Below are positions 22,551 to 32,213 of a stretch of 64,000 nucleotides of DNA, piece after piece. The stretch's first letter is position 1. The number at the start of each line of letters is the position of its first letter. The notes under the pieces are model-generated. The model did no database searches and was not told where the DNA came from. It was given only the letters and a program-made list of their open reading frames with translations. The stretch is taken from positions 219,893-283,892 of the forward strand of contig NZ_JBJURJ010000009.1 in assembly GCF_046098205.1 (NCBI RefSeq), written 5' to 3'. The translations under genes were made by a program, and so were the position numbers. Origin of the DNA: Paenibacillus_AR mesotrionivorans. Lineage in GTDB: Bacteria; Bacillota; Bacilli; Paenibacillales; NBRC-103111.

Positions 22551-23228
22551 ATGTCCATTGATCCATCTGTGCTCAAACAGCTGCTGTCTCTGCAGATGCT
22601 CCAGAGTACGGATACACTGACTGGCGGGAGCCAAACAAACGGAACGGGAACGGATTTTTCCGAGCTGCTCCAGCTATTGGTGGGTGATTCTGCTGCGGAA
22701 TCCTCCAGACATAAGGTGATTCCCGCCGCGGAGCTGCTGGCCAGAGGAAAATGGAGCTCCGCTTACCTGGGCAATGCAGCCCTAAGCGCATCGGTACCCG
22801 GCAAATCGGCACCCTCCGATTATGAACAGCCGATCCAAGCGGCAAGCCGGCGTCACGGTGTGGAGTCCAGCCTGGTGAAGGCGGTTATCGAGGCGGAGTC
22901 GGGATATGACAGCAATGCCGTGTCCAAGGCGGGAGCCAAGGGCCTGATGCAGCTGATGGACGCCACCGGCCAGGGGCTGGGGGTCAGCAATCCCTTCGAT
23001 GCGGTTCAGAATATTGAAGGCGGCACACGCTTCTTATCCAACCTGCTGCGCAAGTATGACGGCAACGAGGCTGTGGCATTGGCCGCGTATAACGCTGGTC
23101 CGGGCAGGGTGGACAGGCTGGGCATAAAGAACGATGCGGACCTGTATGCCAAGCTGGGGCAATTGCCCAAGGAAACCCAAGCTTACGTATCCAAGGTGCT
23201 GGGTTATAAAGCGCAATACGAAGCATAA
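22551..23228 (+). CDS. Lytic transglycosylase (SLT domain)
   Basis: 225 aa. The N-terminal 90 residues are Ser/Gly-rich with no clear signal peptide (MSIDPSVLKQLLSLQMLQS). The SLT domain (about 95-220) has the catalytic Glu in VKAVIEAESGYDSNAVS, then GAKGLMQLMDATGQGLGV and VALAAYNAGPGRVDRLG. It resembles B. subtilis YjbJ, a small peptidoglycan lytic transglycosylase. Export would need a non-classical route or a missed signal. GGGGAG precedes ATG 22551. Confidence 0.9.
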   Translation: MSIDPSVLKQLLSLQMLQSTDTLTGGSQTNGTGTDFSELLQLLVGDSAAESSRHKVIPAAELLARGKWSSAYLGNAALSASVPGKSAPSDYEQPIQAASRRHGVESSLVKAVIEAESGYDSNAVSKAGAKGLMQLMDATGQGLGVSNPFDAVQNIEGGTRFLSNLLRKYDGNEAVALAAYNAGPGRVDRLGIKNDADLYAKLGQLPKETQAYVSKVLGYKAQYEA

Positions 23229-23355
23229 CAGCCAGGGGTCCTCATATTGGGGCTGGTATTTTGGGACGGGCTGTACTACCATAGAACGTACACGGGAAAA
23301 GATCGAGATAACCGGTCTTTTTTCTTTTTGTATAGAAAAAGGAGAACCGAGACGT

Positions 23356-24510
23356 ATGCTTTATCTGGATTATTGCGCTACGACACCGCTGCGGCCGGAG
23401 GTAACCGCGGCCGTGACGCAGTGTATGAATGTATATTACGGCAATCCCAGCTCCCTTCACCGGCTTGGAGTGGAGGCAGAGAAGCTGCTGATCCGCGCCA
23501 GGGAGGTGCTGTCCGGCACCCTTTTGGCTAAACCCCAGGAAATTCTGTTTACCTCCGGAGGGACGGAGAGCAACAACATGGCGGTGAAAGGGGCGGCAAT
23601 GGCCTTTCGCTCCCGGGGCAATCACCTGATCACCACCACTATCGAGCATCCTTCCGTGTACGAGGCCTTCCGGCAGCTGGAGCAGGAGGGTTTCCGGGTG
23701 ACCTATCTGCCGGTGGATGCCACCGGAGCGGTGCGGGTGGAGGATTTGGCAGCAGCCATAAGGAAGGATACGATCCTGGTCAGCATCATGGCGGTCAACA
23801 ACGAAACGGGCCGCATTCAACCGGTTGAGGAGGCGGGACAGCTGCTGAAGCAGTATCCCCGTATTGTGTTCCATGTGGATGCGGTGCAGGCTTTCGGCAA
23901 ACTGCCGGTGTCTCCAGCCAAGTGGAATGCCGATCTGGTCAGTTTTTCCGCACATAAATTCCGCGGCCCCAAGGGAATTGGGATGCTGTACAAGCGGGAG
24001 GGGCTGCAGCTGTATCCGCTTCTGGCCGGAGGAGGGCAGGAGCAGGGGCTGCGTTCAGGCACCGAGAATGTGCCCCTGATTGTAGGCATGGCCAAGGCCG
24101 CCCGTCTGGCGGTGGAGGGCCTGGCTGCTAAAACAGCACATATGTATGCCTTGCGGGAAAGCTTGGTGGGACGGCTGTCCCAGATGGACGGCGTTGTGGT
24201 TCATGGCTCCCCGCGGATGGGGGAGATGGCGCCCCATGTGGTTCAATTCTCCTGCCCCGGCTACAGACCCGAAACCTTGGTGCACAGCCTGGAGGAGAAG
24301 GAGATTTATATTTCCACCCGTTCCGCGTGTTCGTCGGGCGACAACCGCCCCAGCCGGGTGCTCTCGGCTATGGGCATCCCGGAGGCCGAAGCTGCCGCAG
24401 GCTTGCGCATCAGCTTTTCGGAAAATGAGACTAAAGAAGATCTGGAGCGGGCTGCCGATGAGCTGGAGCGCGTATTGCGCAAGCTGGCCCCCTCATCCGG
24501 ACTTAGCTAA
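23356..24510 (+). CDS. Cysteine desulfurase (NifZ/IscS-like), tRNA thiolation partner
   Basis: 384 aa, PLP-dependent class V aminotransferase fold. MLYLDYCATTPLRPEV is the family N-terminus, TSGGTESNNMAVKG lies near residue 70, the PLP lysine is in SFSAHKFRGPKGIG near 205, and the sulfur-carrying Cys is in STRSACSSGDN near 325. The frame runs further upstream, but AAGGAG at 23339-23344 places the start at ATG 23356. It is followed 34 bases later by thiI; in Bacillus the nifZ-thiI pair makes 4-thiouridine in tRNA, so that is the likely job rather than general Fe-S assembly. Confidence 0.93.
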   Translation: MLYLDYCATTPLRPEVTAAVTQCMNVYYGNPSSLHRLGVEAEKLLIRAREVLSGTLLAKPQEILFTSGGTESNNMAVKGAAMAFRSRGNHLITTTIEHPSVYEAFRQLEQEGFRVTYLPVDATGAVRVEDLAAAIRKDTILVSIMAVNNETGRIQPVEEAGQLLKQYPRIVFHVDAVQAFGKLPVSPAKWNADLVSFSAHKFRGPKGIGMLYKREGLQLYPLLAGGGQEQGLRSGTENVPLIVGMAKAARLAVEGLAAKTAHMYALRESLVGRLSQMDGVVVHGSPRMGEMAPHVVQFSCPGYRPETLVHSLEEKEIYISTRSACSSGDNRPSRVLSAMGIPEAEAAAGLRISFSENETKEDLERAADELERVLRKLAPSSGLS

Positions 24511-24544
24511 TATGTGACGAAAAGCGCTTAGGAGGAAACATACG

Positions 24545-25756
24545 ATGAACCCCAACACAGTCATAGTCCGACTGGGCGAGCTTACCCTGAAGGGCCGCAA
24601 CCGGCACCGTTTCGAAAAACGGGTGCTGCAGCAGCTGCAGCCCTTGCGGGAGCAATATCCCAATACAGGAATATCCCTGGAATTTGGACGTATTCATATT
24701 GATCTGCAGGAAACGCCGTATGAGGCGGCGGCAGAGGTGCTGGACAAGATTTTTGGGCTGGCTTCTTACAGCCCTGCCCATAGGGTCAGCCTGGAATTGG
24801 AAGATATCCGGGAGAAGGCGCTTGAGCTGATGCGGGAGCTGGAGTCTCCGGAAGGGAAGCGCACCTTTAAGGTAGCGGCCAAACGCTCCAACAAAAAGTA
24901 TCCCCATGATTCCATGGCGCTGATGCAGCTGGTGGGCGGGCATATTCTGCGCCACACCCAAGGCTGGCTGGTGGATGTGCATCATCCGGAGGTGACGCTG
25001 TGGGTGGATATCCGTGACAAGGAGGCTTTTGTGTTTACGGATATTGTGCCGGGAAGCGGCGGGTATCCGCTGGGCACCAACGGGAAGGGGATGCTGCTTT
25101 TATCCGGAGGGATTGACAGTCCGGTTGCGGGCTGGCTGTCCATGCGGATGGGACTGGAGATTGAAGCCGTCCATTTCCACAGCTATCCCTACACCAGTGA
25201 ACGCGCCAAACGGAAGGTGGAGGACCTGGCCCGGGAACTGGCAAGGTATTCGGGTACACTTAAGCTGCATATGGTGCCGTTTACGGACATTCAGGTGAAG
25301 CTGAAGGAGCAGGGGCGCGAAAATCTGCTGGTGATTTGTATGAAGCGGGCCATGCTGCGGATTGCAGAGCAGTTGGCGGAGCGGCGGTCCGCCAAAGCGT
25401 TGATTACCGGGGAGAGCCTGGGCCAAGTAGCCAGCCAAACCCTGGCCAGTCTGGACGTTATCGGCCGAGCGGCGCAGATTCCGGTGCTGCGGCCGCTGAT
25501 TACCATGGATAAGGGGGAAATTGTGAAGGTTTCGGAGAAAATCGGCACCTTCCCCATCTCCATCCAGCCGTATGAGGATTGCTGTACTCTCTTCCTGCCC
25601 AAATCTCCCTCTACAAACCCGAGCATCCGGACGGTGGAAAAGGTGGAGGCGATGATTCCGGGGCTGGATGAGCTGATCCGGCTTGCGGTGGAAGGCACGG
25701 AAACACAGGTAATCGAGGCGGGCCAATCCGCCCGTGAGCTGGACGAGTTGTTTTAG
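24545..25756 (+). CDS. thiI: tRNA 4-thiouridine synthetase ThiI (no rhodanese domain)
   Basis: 403 aa. The N-terminal ferredoxin-like and THUMP region spans about 1-165 and the PP-loop ATP pyrophosphatase domain about 175-375 with SGGIDSPVAGWL near 183. TGESLGQVASQTLASL and PYEDCCTLFLP are further family motifs. The protein ends where the E. coli enzyme continues into a rhodanese domain; in Bacillales the adjacent desulfurase supplies sulfur directly. The ribosome binding site is AGGAGG before ATACG-ATG. It is the last gene before array D. Confidence 0.95.
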   Translation: MNPNTVIVRLGELTLKGRNRHRFEKRVLQQLQPLREQYPNTGISLEFGRIHIDLQETPYEAAAEVLDKIFGLASYSPAHRVSLELEDIREKALELMRELESPEGKRTFKVAAKRSNKKYPHDSMALMQLVGGHILRHTQGWLVDVHHPEVTLWVDIRDKEAFVFTDIVPGSGGYPLGTNGKGMLLLSGGIDSPVAGWLSMRMGLEIEAVHFHSYPYTSERAKRKVEDLARELARYSGTLKLHMVPFTDIQVKLKEQGRENLLVICMKRAMLRIAEQLAERRSAKALITGESLGQVASQTLASLDVIGRAAQIPVLRPLITMDKGEIVKVSEKIGTFPISIQPYEDCCTLFLPKSPSTNPSIRTVEKVEAMIPGLDELIRLAVEGTETQVIEAGQSARELDELF

Positions 25757-25831
25757 GTAATAGAGGATTCCAGGGGGGCCCGCCGACTTGGGGCGTAAAC
25801 GAGTAAAGGTGGAACCCGCGCCCTCCGCGCT

Positions 25832-26016
25832 CTAACGGAACTTAGAGACGCTTACAGGCTAAAATCCAGCGGCTTCGTGCGTTAAAGGAACTCAGAGACA
25901 CTTAGCCGCGTAAACTGGACCAATTTGGGCGCAAATTGTGCTCTAAGGGTCGCTGAGTTCCGTTAGAATTCAAACTGGCCAATTTACGGCCGCTAAGGGC
26001 TTCTGAGTTCCGTTAG
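25832..26016. repeat. Four-unit inverted intergenic array, locus D
   Basis: Direct units at 25832-25854 and 25882-25905 (50 bp apart), inverted units at 25943-25966 and 25993-26016 (50 bp apart). The unit is CTAACGGAACTCAGAGAC followed by CTTAG. The spacers are partly conserved too: CAAACTGG-CCAATTT-like stretches precede units 3 and 4. It lies between convergent thiI and the GH31 gene and, with the terminator at 26072, explains the 391-bp gap. Confidence 0.85.
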
Positions 26017-26071
26017 CGCTTCGGCGTACTTTGGGAGGCAGGAACCAGCCGCTGCCATCATCGCCAAAAAC

Positions 26072-26114
26072 AAACCCCCTCCGTTGGACTAACATCCAAC
26101 GAAGGGGGCTTTGC
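26072..26114. terminator. Bidirectional terminator
   Basis: CCCCCTCCGTTGGA (26075-26088) pairs with TCCAACGAAGGGGG (26095-26108), with A's before and TTTG after. It serves the GH31 gene (-) and probably the thiI side. Confidence 0.85.
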
Positions 26115-26147
26115 TATGCGGGTTGAGCTGCCGCCTATCTGTCCGCC

Positions 26148-28481
26148 TTATTCCAAACGAATGGTAATCTCACCGGCCAAGGCGCCGGCGGGAATACATA
26201 CGCTTTGCGCATCCGGCCCGGCTTCAACACCGGTACCTTCCACAGCAGACACCGCTCCCATACTATACAGTGAAATCCGGAAGGGGGCGCCGGTTCCTTC
26301 ATAACGGACCCGCAGCGCCTGCTGCTCCCTCTCTGCCAAAACGGACAGGGCAACGGCTCCTTTGGTGTCCCGAACCTGCACCTTCGTATGCTGGCCGTCC
26401 TCCAACGCGTACAGCCGGAGGTCGGCGTCTTCCGCATACGTATAGTCCGGCCGGTGGTCCACGGCCCCCACAGCCAAGAAGGAATTGGGCCGTACCCAAA
26501 GCGGCAGACTTAAGAAACCATGGTTTTCCCTGATCCAGCGGCCGCCTTCTTCCGTTTCGCCGGTTAACAGCCGGGTCCACCTCCCGCGGGGCAGATAATA
26601 ATCCACATCTCCTTGTTCACTGAACACCGGGGCCACCAGCAGACTGCCGCCTAACATGTACTGCCGGTCCAGATACAGACAGGCCGGATCCTCCGGGAAC
26701 TCCAGCACCATCGCCCGCATCACCGGCAGTCCCAGCTCATGCGCTTGGGCAGCGGCGTCGTAGAGATAGGGCATCAGGCTGCACTTGAGCTTGGTGAAAA
26801 AGCGGGCCGTATCCACCGACTCCTCATCATACGCCCATGGCACCCGGTAGGAATGGCTGCCGTGCAGGCGGCTGTGGCTGGAGAGCAGTCCGAAGGCCAG
26901 CCAACGCTTGAACACATGGGCCGGGGCGGTGTTCTCAAAGCCGCCGATGTCGTGGCTCCAGAAGCCGAAGCCGGAGAGGCCCAGGGACAGGCCGCCCCGA
27001 AGGCTTTCGGCCATGGCCCCGTAGTCGGCGTAGCAGTCCCCGCCCCAGTGGACGGGAAACTGCTGGCAGCCCACCGTGGCGGAACGGGCGAATACCGCGG
27101 CTTCTCCCGGTCCCAGCAGCTCCTCCAGTACATTGAAAACAGTCCGGTTATATAAGAAGGTATAATAATTATGCATCAGAACCGGATCAGAACCGTCCGC
27201 ATACGCCACATCCACCGGGATCCGTTCGCCGAAGTCGGTTTTGAAGGCGTCCACACCCATCTCCACCAGCTCCCTGAGGTATCCCGCATACCACCGGCAG
27301 GCCTCAGGATTGGTGAAATCCACCAAAGCCATTCCCGGCTGCCATTGATCCCCCTGCCATACATCGCCGTTAGCCCGGTGCAGGAGATACCCCTTTTCCT
27401 TCCCCTCGGCAAACAAAGGAGAGCGCTGGGCGATATATGGATTAATCCACACGCAAATCTTCAAGCCCTTTTCCTTCAGCCGCGCCAGCATTCCCGCCGG
27501 ATCGGGAAATACCCGCCTATCCCACCGGAAGTCCGTCCAATGGAACTCCTTCATCCAGAAGCAGTCAAAATGGAACACATGGAGGGGAATATCCCGCTCC
27601 TTCATGCCGTCCACAAAGGAAGTCACAGTCTCCTCATCGTATTGGGTCGTGAAGGAGGTGGACAGCCACAAGCCGAAGGTCCAGGCGGGGGGCAATGCGG
27701 GTTTGCCTGTCAGCTCCGTATACCGGCCTAGAACATCTTTCATCGTGGGGCCGGCAAGAATGTAATATTCCAAGGTTTCGCCGGGAACGCTGAACTGGGC
27801 TTTTTTCACCTTTTCCGAGGCCAGCTCGAAGGACACCCGTCCCGGATGGTTGACCAAAACTCCGTATCCTTTACTGCTGATGTAGAAAGGAATGTTCTTG
27901 TACGCTTGCTCGGTGCTGGTGCCGCCGTCGGCGTTCCAGATATCCACGGTTTGCCCGTTTTTGACAAAAGGGGTAAACCGCTCCCCCAAGCCATACAGGC
28001 ATTCCCCGATGTCCAGTTCCAGCTCCTCCCGAACGTAAGCGGTATCATCTGCGTCACGGATGTAAGCCATGGATTTGGAGGCGCTTCCAGTCAAAAGGCG
28101 GTTTTGCTCAAAAAACTCCACCCGCCAGTCCTCGCCGGAGCTGATCCGGACCGACAAGTGGCCGCTCCGCAGAATTGCCCCGCCGTCCGTCTCCTCTACA
28201 GAGAGGTGTTCATGCCCCGGAACGGAAAAAAGGGAGAAGGCGGGTCCCCGCTCCACTTCTCCCATATGGTGCATAAGCCGGATTCCGATCACCCCAGGTA
28301 GAGGGGAAAAAACGCGAACGGTCAGCAGCATGGTGTCCAGCATACTTCCTCTTCCGTGCAAAGGCCGCGGCGCAGCATATGCTGTCAGCCCTTCAGGATC
28401 AAGCTCAATTTCGTGGGGTTGTACGGCCCCCATAACGGTAAATCCCTTGCGAATCATCCAATTGCCATCGGTAAACTTCAT
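26148..28481 (-). CDS. yicI: Alpha-xylosidase, glycoside hydrolase family 31 (YicI type)
   Basis: 777 aa, the length of E. coli YicI (772). An N-terminal beta domain is followed by the (beta/alpha)8 barrel from about residue 265. The nucleophile is Asp416 in FKTDFGERIP and the acid/base is Asp482 in FPVHWGGDCYADYG; the numbering coincides with YicI. LSGFGFWSHDIGGFENTAPA and the C-terminal RQYMLGGSLLVAPVF are subfamily-specific. There is no signal peptide, so it is cytoplasmic, releasing xylose from alpha-xylosides taken up from xyloglucan-type oligosaccharides. AGGATCAGGTGATG precedes the start. No transporter lies next to it. Confidence 0.95.
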   Translation of the reverse strand: MKFTDGNWMIRKGFTVMGAVQPHEIELDPEGLTAYAAPRPLHGRGSMLDTMLLTVRVFSPLPGVIGIRLMHHMGEVERGPAFSLFSVPGHEHLSVEETDGGAILRSGHLSVRISSGEDWRVEFFEQNRLLTGSASKSMAYIRDADDTAYVREELELDIGECLYGLGERFTPFVKNGQTVDIWNADGGTSTEQAYKNIPFYISSKGYGVLVNHPGRVSFELASEKVKKAQFSVPGETLEYYILAGPTMKDVLGRYTELTGKPALPPAWTFGLWLSTSFTTQYDEETVTSFVDGMKERDIPLHVFHFDCFWMKEFHWTDFRWDRRVFPDPAGMLARLKEKGLKICVWINPYIAQRSPLFAEGKEKGYLLHRANGDVWQGDQWQPGMALVDFTNPEACRWYAGYLRELVEMGVDAFKTDFGERIPVDVAYADGSDPVLMHNYYTFLYNRTVFNVLEELLGPGEAAVFARSATVGCQQFPVHWGGDCYADYGAMAESLRGGLSLGLSGFGFWSHDIGGFENTAPAHVFKRWLAFGLLSSHSRLHGSHSYRVPWAYDEESVDTARFFTKLKCSLMPYLYDAAAQAHELGLPVMRAMVLEFPEDPACLYLDRQYMLGGSLLVAPVFSEQGDVDYYLPRGRWTRLLTGETEEGGRWIRENHGFLSLPLWVRPNSFLAVGAVDHRPDYTYAEDADLRLYALEDGQHTKVQVRDTKGAVALSVLAEREQQALRVRYEGTGAPFRISLYSMGAVSAVEGTGVEAGPDAQSVCIPAGALAGEITIRLE

Positions 28482-28555
28482 TGCGGCATCACCTGATCCT
28501 CTCTTATGTACAAAAACCGGCTGTCCGGGACTCCGATTCCATAAGCAGCGCTGAT

Positions 28556-28599
28556 TTGACGGGCAAAGCCCCCAATCAAGAGAGAGGCTTTGCCGTCAA
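28556..28599 (-). terminator. Hairpin downstream of the Ca2+ ATPase gene
   Basis: TTGACGGGCAAAGCC (28556-28570) is complementary to GGCTTTGCCGTCAA (28586-28599) apart from one bulged base. There is no good T run on either side, so it may be a weak terminator or a 3' stabilising stem. Confidence 0.5.
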
Positions 28600-28625
28600 C
28601 AGCGGATCCTATTCTTCGCAGTTCC

Positions 28626-31286
28626 TTAGTTCAGCCGGCTTCTTTTAAACACTTTCAGAATCTCCGCTACGATCATAGGCAGCAGGCTCAAGCCGGCAAC
28701 GATCAGCCAATCGGTGATACCCAGCGCATGGACGTTGAATATCCGGGCGATAGGGGCGATGGAGATGATGCAGACCTGCAGCACAACGCCGAACAGGAAG
28801 GAGTACACCAGCTTCATGTTGGAGCCGAAGCCCAGCTTAAAGATGGATTCCGTGTCCGAACGCAGGTTGAAGGAATGGACCAGCTGGGAGAAGCTCAATA
28901 CGCCGAAGGCCAAGGTCTGGGCATGGCGCAGGGCATCCTCCGAATAACCCTCGGGCATCAGCGGGAAGAAGCCCGTGTGGTCCGTGTACATTTTCATCCC
29001 GATAATAAACGCCGCAAGTGTCGCAATCCCGATAATCGCTCCGTACAGCATAATGTATCCGATTTTGCCGTGGAACAGGCTTTCCTTGGCGGAGCGGGGC
29101 TTTTCCTTCATAACGGCCGGATCCTTCGGGTCCATCCCCAAAGACAGGGCAGGCAGAGTATCGGTCACCAGGTTGACCCACAGAATGTGGATCGGGCGCA
29201 GAGGTGTCGCCCATCCGAAGAGAATCGCCAGGAACAACGCCACTATTTCCCCCAGATTACAGGACAGCAGGAATAAAATGGACTTCTTTATATTTCGATA
29301 AATGTTCCGTCCTTCCTCCACAGCTTTGACAATGGACGAAAAATTATCGTCAGTGAGCACCATATCGGCAGCGCCCTTCGCTACATCCGTTCCGGTAATG
29401 CCCATGGCTACCCCGATATCCGCCTGCTTGAGGGAAGGGGCGTCATTTACGCCGTCCCCGGTCATGGAGACAATATTGCCTCTTTGCCGCAGCGCGCTGA
29501 CAATCTTCACCTTGTGCTCTGGGGAAACCCGGGCAAATACGCGCAGGTTATCTATCCGGCTGGACAGCTCCTGTTCGGAGATTTGGTCCAGCTCCACGCC
29601 TGACATGACCTCATCCTTGGACGAAGCGATGCCCAGCTCGCTGGCGATGGCGTAGGCGGTATCCTTATGGTCGCCGGTGATCATGACGGTTTTGACACCG
29701 GCCTTTTTGCAAACGGCGATGGAGTCGGCTACCTCTGTCCGCGGTGGATCAATCATCCCCACAAGACCGACGAAGATCAGCTCCTGTTCCATTTCATCAA
29801 CGGGAATATGGCGGTCCGGCACGGGACGATAGGCAGCTCCCAATACCCGCAGGGCTTTGTCGGACATGCTCTGCGCCGCATCCATGATCGCCTTCCGGTC
29901 CGCATCGGTCATCGGCTCCACATTCCCGTTGCGGTGGATTCCGGTGGAGATGGTGAGCAGATTGTCGATGGCACCTTTGGTGTGGATGCGGAATTCCCCG
30001 TTATACATGTTCAGCGTTGACATCAGCTTCCGGTCGGAGTCGAAGGGGAGTTCGTTTACCCGGCGGTGCTCCTCATCCAGTGATTTTTTGTCCAGGTTAA
30101 CTTGATCTCCCGCTACCAGCAGCGCGATTTCCGTAGGGTCTCCCGTTTTGGAGCCGGCCGTATATGTAGCGTCATTACAAAGCACCAAAGCCTCCAGCAG
30201 TATCCGGTGGGAATCGGTGGCGGTGGAAAGCTGGTCCAGCTTGGCCGATTGGCCGTCCGCATAAAACTCGGTTACTGTCATCTTGTTCTGCGTCAATGTA
30301 CCGGTTTTGTCTGAGCAAATGATATTTACGGAGCCAAGGGCCTCAACGGCAGGCAGCTTCCGGATAATAACGTTTTGCTTGATCATACGCTGTACGCCGA
30401 TGGCCAATACGATAGACACGATGGCAATCATGCCTTCGGGGATGGCGGCCACAGCCAAGCTGATGGCGGTCATGAACATTTCCAGAAGCTCACGGCCTTG
30501 GAGCAGACCGATACCGAACATGATGACGCAGATGCCGATGGCGGCAATCCCCAGGTATTTGCCCACTTGGGCCAAATTCTTCTGAAGGGGAGTTGTGTCC
30601 TCGTCAGCCTGCTCCAGCAAAGTGGCAATTTTGCCGATTTGGGAATCCATGCCTGTGGCGACGGCAACCCCTTCGCCGCGGCCGTACGTCACCAGAGTGG
30701 ACATAAAGGCCATATTCTTCTGATCGCCCAAAGGCAGGTCGGCAGGGTTGGCGGTTTCCGGAGCAAAGTCCGCCTGTTTGTCTACAGGGACCGATTCACC
30801 GGTCAGAGCGGATTCCTCGATTTGCAAGTTGGCGGATTCCGTAAGCCTGAGGTCGCAGGGAATATAACGTCCCGCGTCCAGAATAATCAGGTCGCCGGGC
30901 ACTACATCCTCGGAAGGGATTTCCTTCAGCTCGCCGCCCCGCCTGACCACCGCCCGGGGAGTGGACATCTGCTTCAGGGCTTCCAGAGCATGCTCCGCTT
31001 TGGATTCCTGAACGACGCCCACCACTGCGTTCAGCACCACGACCAGGAAAATAATCAGGGCATCCGCAATTTCCCCCACAATGCCTGAAATAAGCGCGGC
31101 GCCAATGAGCACATAAACCAAAACATCGTTAATTTGGGCAAAAATCCGCTGCAGCAGGGATTTCTGCTTTTTACCGGCCAACCGGTTAGGGCCGTGTTCC
31201 GCGAGCCGTTTTGCCGCTTCCTCATCGCTTAAGCCCTGCTGAGGATTCACCCGCAGCTCCTCCAACGTTTTCTCCTTCGTTTTCAT
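28626..31286 (-). CDS. Calcium-translocating P-type ATPase (PacL/SERCA type)
   Basis: About 886 aa, P2A-type ATPase. ALTGESVPVDKQ lies in the actuator domain, the phosphorylated Asp is in ICSDKTGTLTQNKMTV near residue 325, TGDPTEIALL lies in the nucleotide domain, and TGDGVNDAPSLKQADIGVAM is the hinge motif. IPEGMIAIVSIVLAIG (helix 4 calcium site) and the C-terminal membrane block complete the family. It exports Ca2+ using ATP. The start is uncertain: ATG 31286 (MKTKEKTLEEL) matches the family but has no clear ribosome binding site, and the same frame can begin at GTG 31307. It is divergent from the TerC gene; in the 249-bp gap I see no clear riboswitch. Confidence 0.94.
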   Translation of the reverse strand: MKTKEKTLEELRVNPQQGLSDEEAAKRLAEHGPNRLAGKKQKSLLQRIFAQINDVLVYVLIGAALISGIVGEIADALIIFLVVVLNAVVGVVQESKAEHALEALKQMSTPRAVVRRGGELKEIPSEDVVPGDLIILDAGRYIPCDLRLTESANLQIEESALTGESVPVDKQADFAPETANPADLPLGDQKNMAFMSTLVTYGRGEGVAVATGMDSQIGKIATLLEQADEDTTPLQKNLAQVGKYLGIAAIGICVIMFGIGLLQGRELLEMFMTAISLAVAAIPEGMIAIVSIVLAIGVQRMIKQNVIIRKLPAVEALGSVNIICSDKTGTLTQNKMTVTEFYADGQSAKLDQLSTATDSHRILLEALVLCNDATYTAGSKTGDPTEIALLVAGDQVNLDKKSLDEEHRRVNELPFDSDRKLMSTLNMYNGEFRIHTKGAIDNLLTISTGIHRNGNVEPMTDADRKAIMDAAQSMSDKALRVLGAAYRPVPDRHIPVDEMEQELIFVGLVGMIDPPRTEVADSIAVCKKAGVKTVMITGDHKDTAYAIASELGIASSKDEVMSGVELDQISEQELSSRIDNLRVFARVSPEHKVKIVSALRQRGNIVSMTGDGVNDAPSLKQADIGVAMGITGTDVAKGAADMVLTDDNFSSIVKAVEEGRNIYRNIKKSILFLLSCNLGEIVALFLAILFGWATPLRPIHILWVNLVTDTLPALSLGMDPKDPAVMKEKPRSAKESLFHGKIGYIMLYGAIIGIATLAAFIIGMKMYTDHTGFFPLMPEGYSEDALRHAQTLAFGVLSFSQLVHSFNLRSDTESIFKLGFGSNMKLVYSFLFGVVLQVCIISIAPIARIFNVHALGITDWLIVAGLSLLPMIVAEILKVFKRSRLN

Positions 31287-31535
31287 GTACCAGATTGTAA
31301 ACACCACCCTTATTCAGATTCACTTTTTCATCTGACTGGCATCTTTTCAAATACCCGAATTTCAGGTTTTTGAAGCATTTGCCAAATCCTTGTTGGACAT
31401 TACGGTTCATGGGCTTGTCCGGTTTCGGTAATTTGCCGGTGGGGACAAACTTCAGTCATGTCCCGCATATGCTTAATCATAGGGTTACATCATACGGAGT
31501 GGACATTTTCTTTTGGAAAAGGGGGACAAGAATAC

Positions 31536-32204
31536 ATGCTGGAATGGATGCTGCTTTTTATCCAAATCATGATTATCAACCTGGTGTTATCCGGCGACAA
31601 CGCGGTGGTCATCGCTATGGCCAGCCGGAAGCTGCCTCATGAGCAGCAGAAAAGAGCAATTTGGTGGGGCGCCTTCGGTGCCATTGCCCTGCGGCTCTTG
31701 TTGACCGCGGTTGCCGTCGTATTGCTGCAGATCGCCTACATTCAGGCCATCGGGTCCCTGTTATTGCTGTACATCGCCATCAAGCTGCTGATCGATGAGG
31801 AAAAGGACCACCGGGTGAAGGAAGCGTCCACCTTGGGCAATGCCATCCGGACGATTATTGCGGCCGACTTCATTATGAGCCTGGACAATGTGCTGGCCAT
31901 CGCGGCCAGAGCCGATAACAATTATTCGGTTATTCTGCTCGGCGTCGGCCTTAGTGTGCCCATCATTATCTGGGGTAGTACATTGGTGATGAAACTCCTT
32001 CACCGTTTCCCGGTGCTGGTTTATCTGGGCGCAGGAATTCTGGGTTATACGGCAGGGGAGATGATGGTGAAGGACCCGAAAATGATGGAGCTAATGAACA
32101 GCCATCTGTGGCACAGCAGCATGCCTTGGGCGACGGCAGGGATTGTGCTGGGGGCGGGATTGTTGAAGAAGCTGCTGGAGCCGGGGGCCGGCAGGACGGC
32201 ATAG
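31536..32204 (+). CDS. TerC family membrane protein (YjbE-like)
   Basis: 222 aa with seven hydrophobic segments. LVLSGDNAVVIAMASRKLP (about 15-33) and ADFIMSLDNVLAIAARA (about 110-126) are the twin acidic-helix motifs of TerC proteins, recently linked to manganese export and metalation of secreted enzymes. AAGGGGGACAAGAATAC precedes ATG 31536. No yybP-ykoY type manganese riboswitch is recognisable upstream. It ends just before the PhoP-box array of the phosphatase gene. Confidence 0.9.
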   Translation: MLEWMLLFIQIMIINLVLSGDNAVVIAMASRKLPHEQQKRAIWWGAFGAIALRLLLTAVAVVLLQIAYIQAIGSLLLLYIAIKLLIDEEKDHRVKEASTLGNAIRTIIAADFIMSLDNVLAIAARADNNYSVILLGVGLSVPIIIWGSTLVMKLLHRFPVLVYLGAGILGYTAGEMMVKDPKMMELMNSHLWHSSMPWATAGIVLGAGLLKKLLEPGAGRTA

Positions 32205-32213
32205 AGGAAACCT

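Noticed and set aside
25801..25835. T-box-like sequence AAAGGTGGAACCCGCG before array D
   Set aside because: It has an extra C against the T-box core, no upstream specifier stem, and no plus-strand gene downstream.
31287..31535. Manganese (yybP-ykoY) riboswitch before the TerC gene
   Set aside because: The conserved aptamer loops could not be found in the leader.
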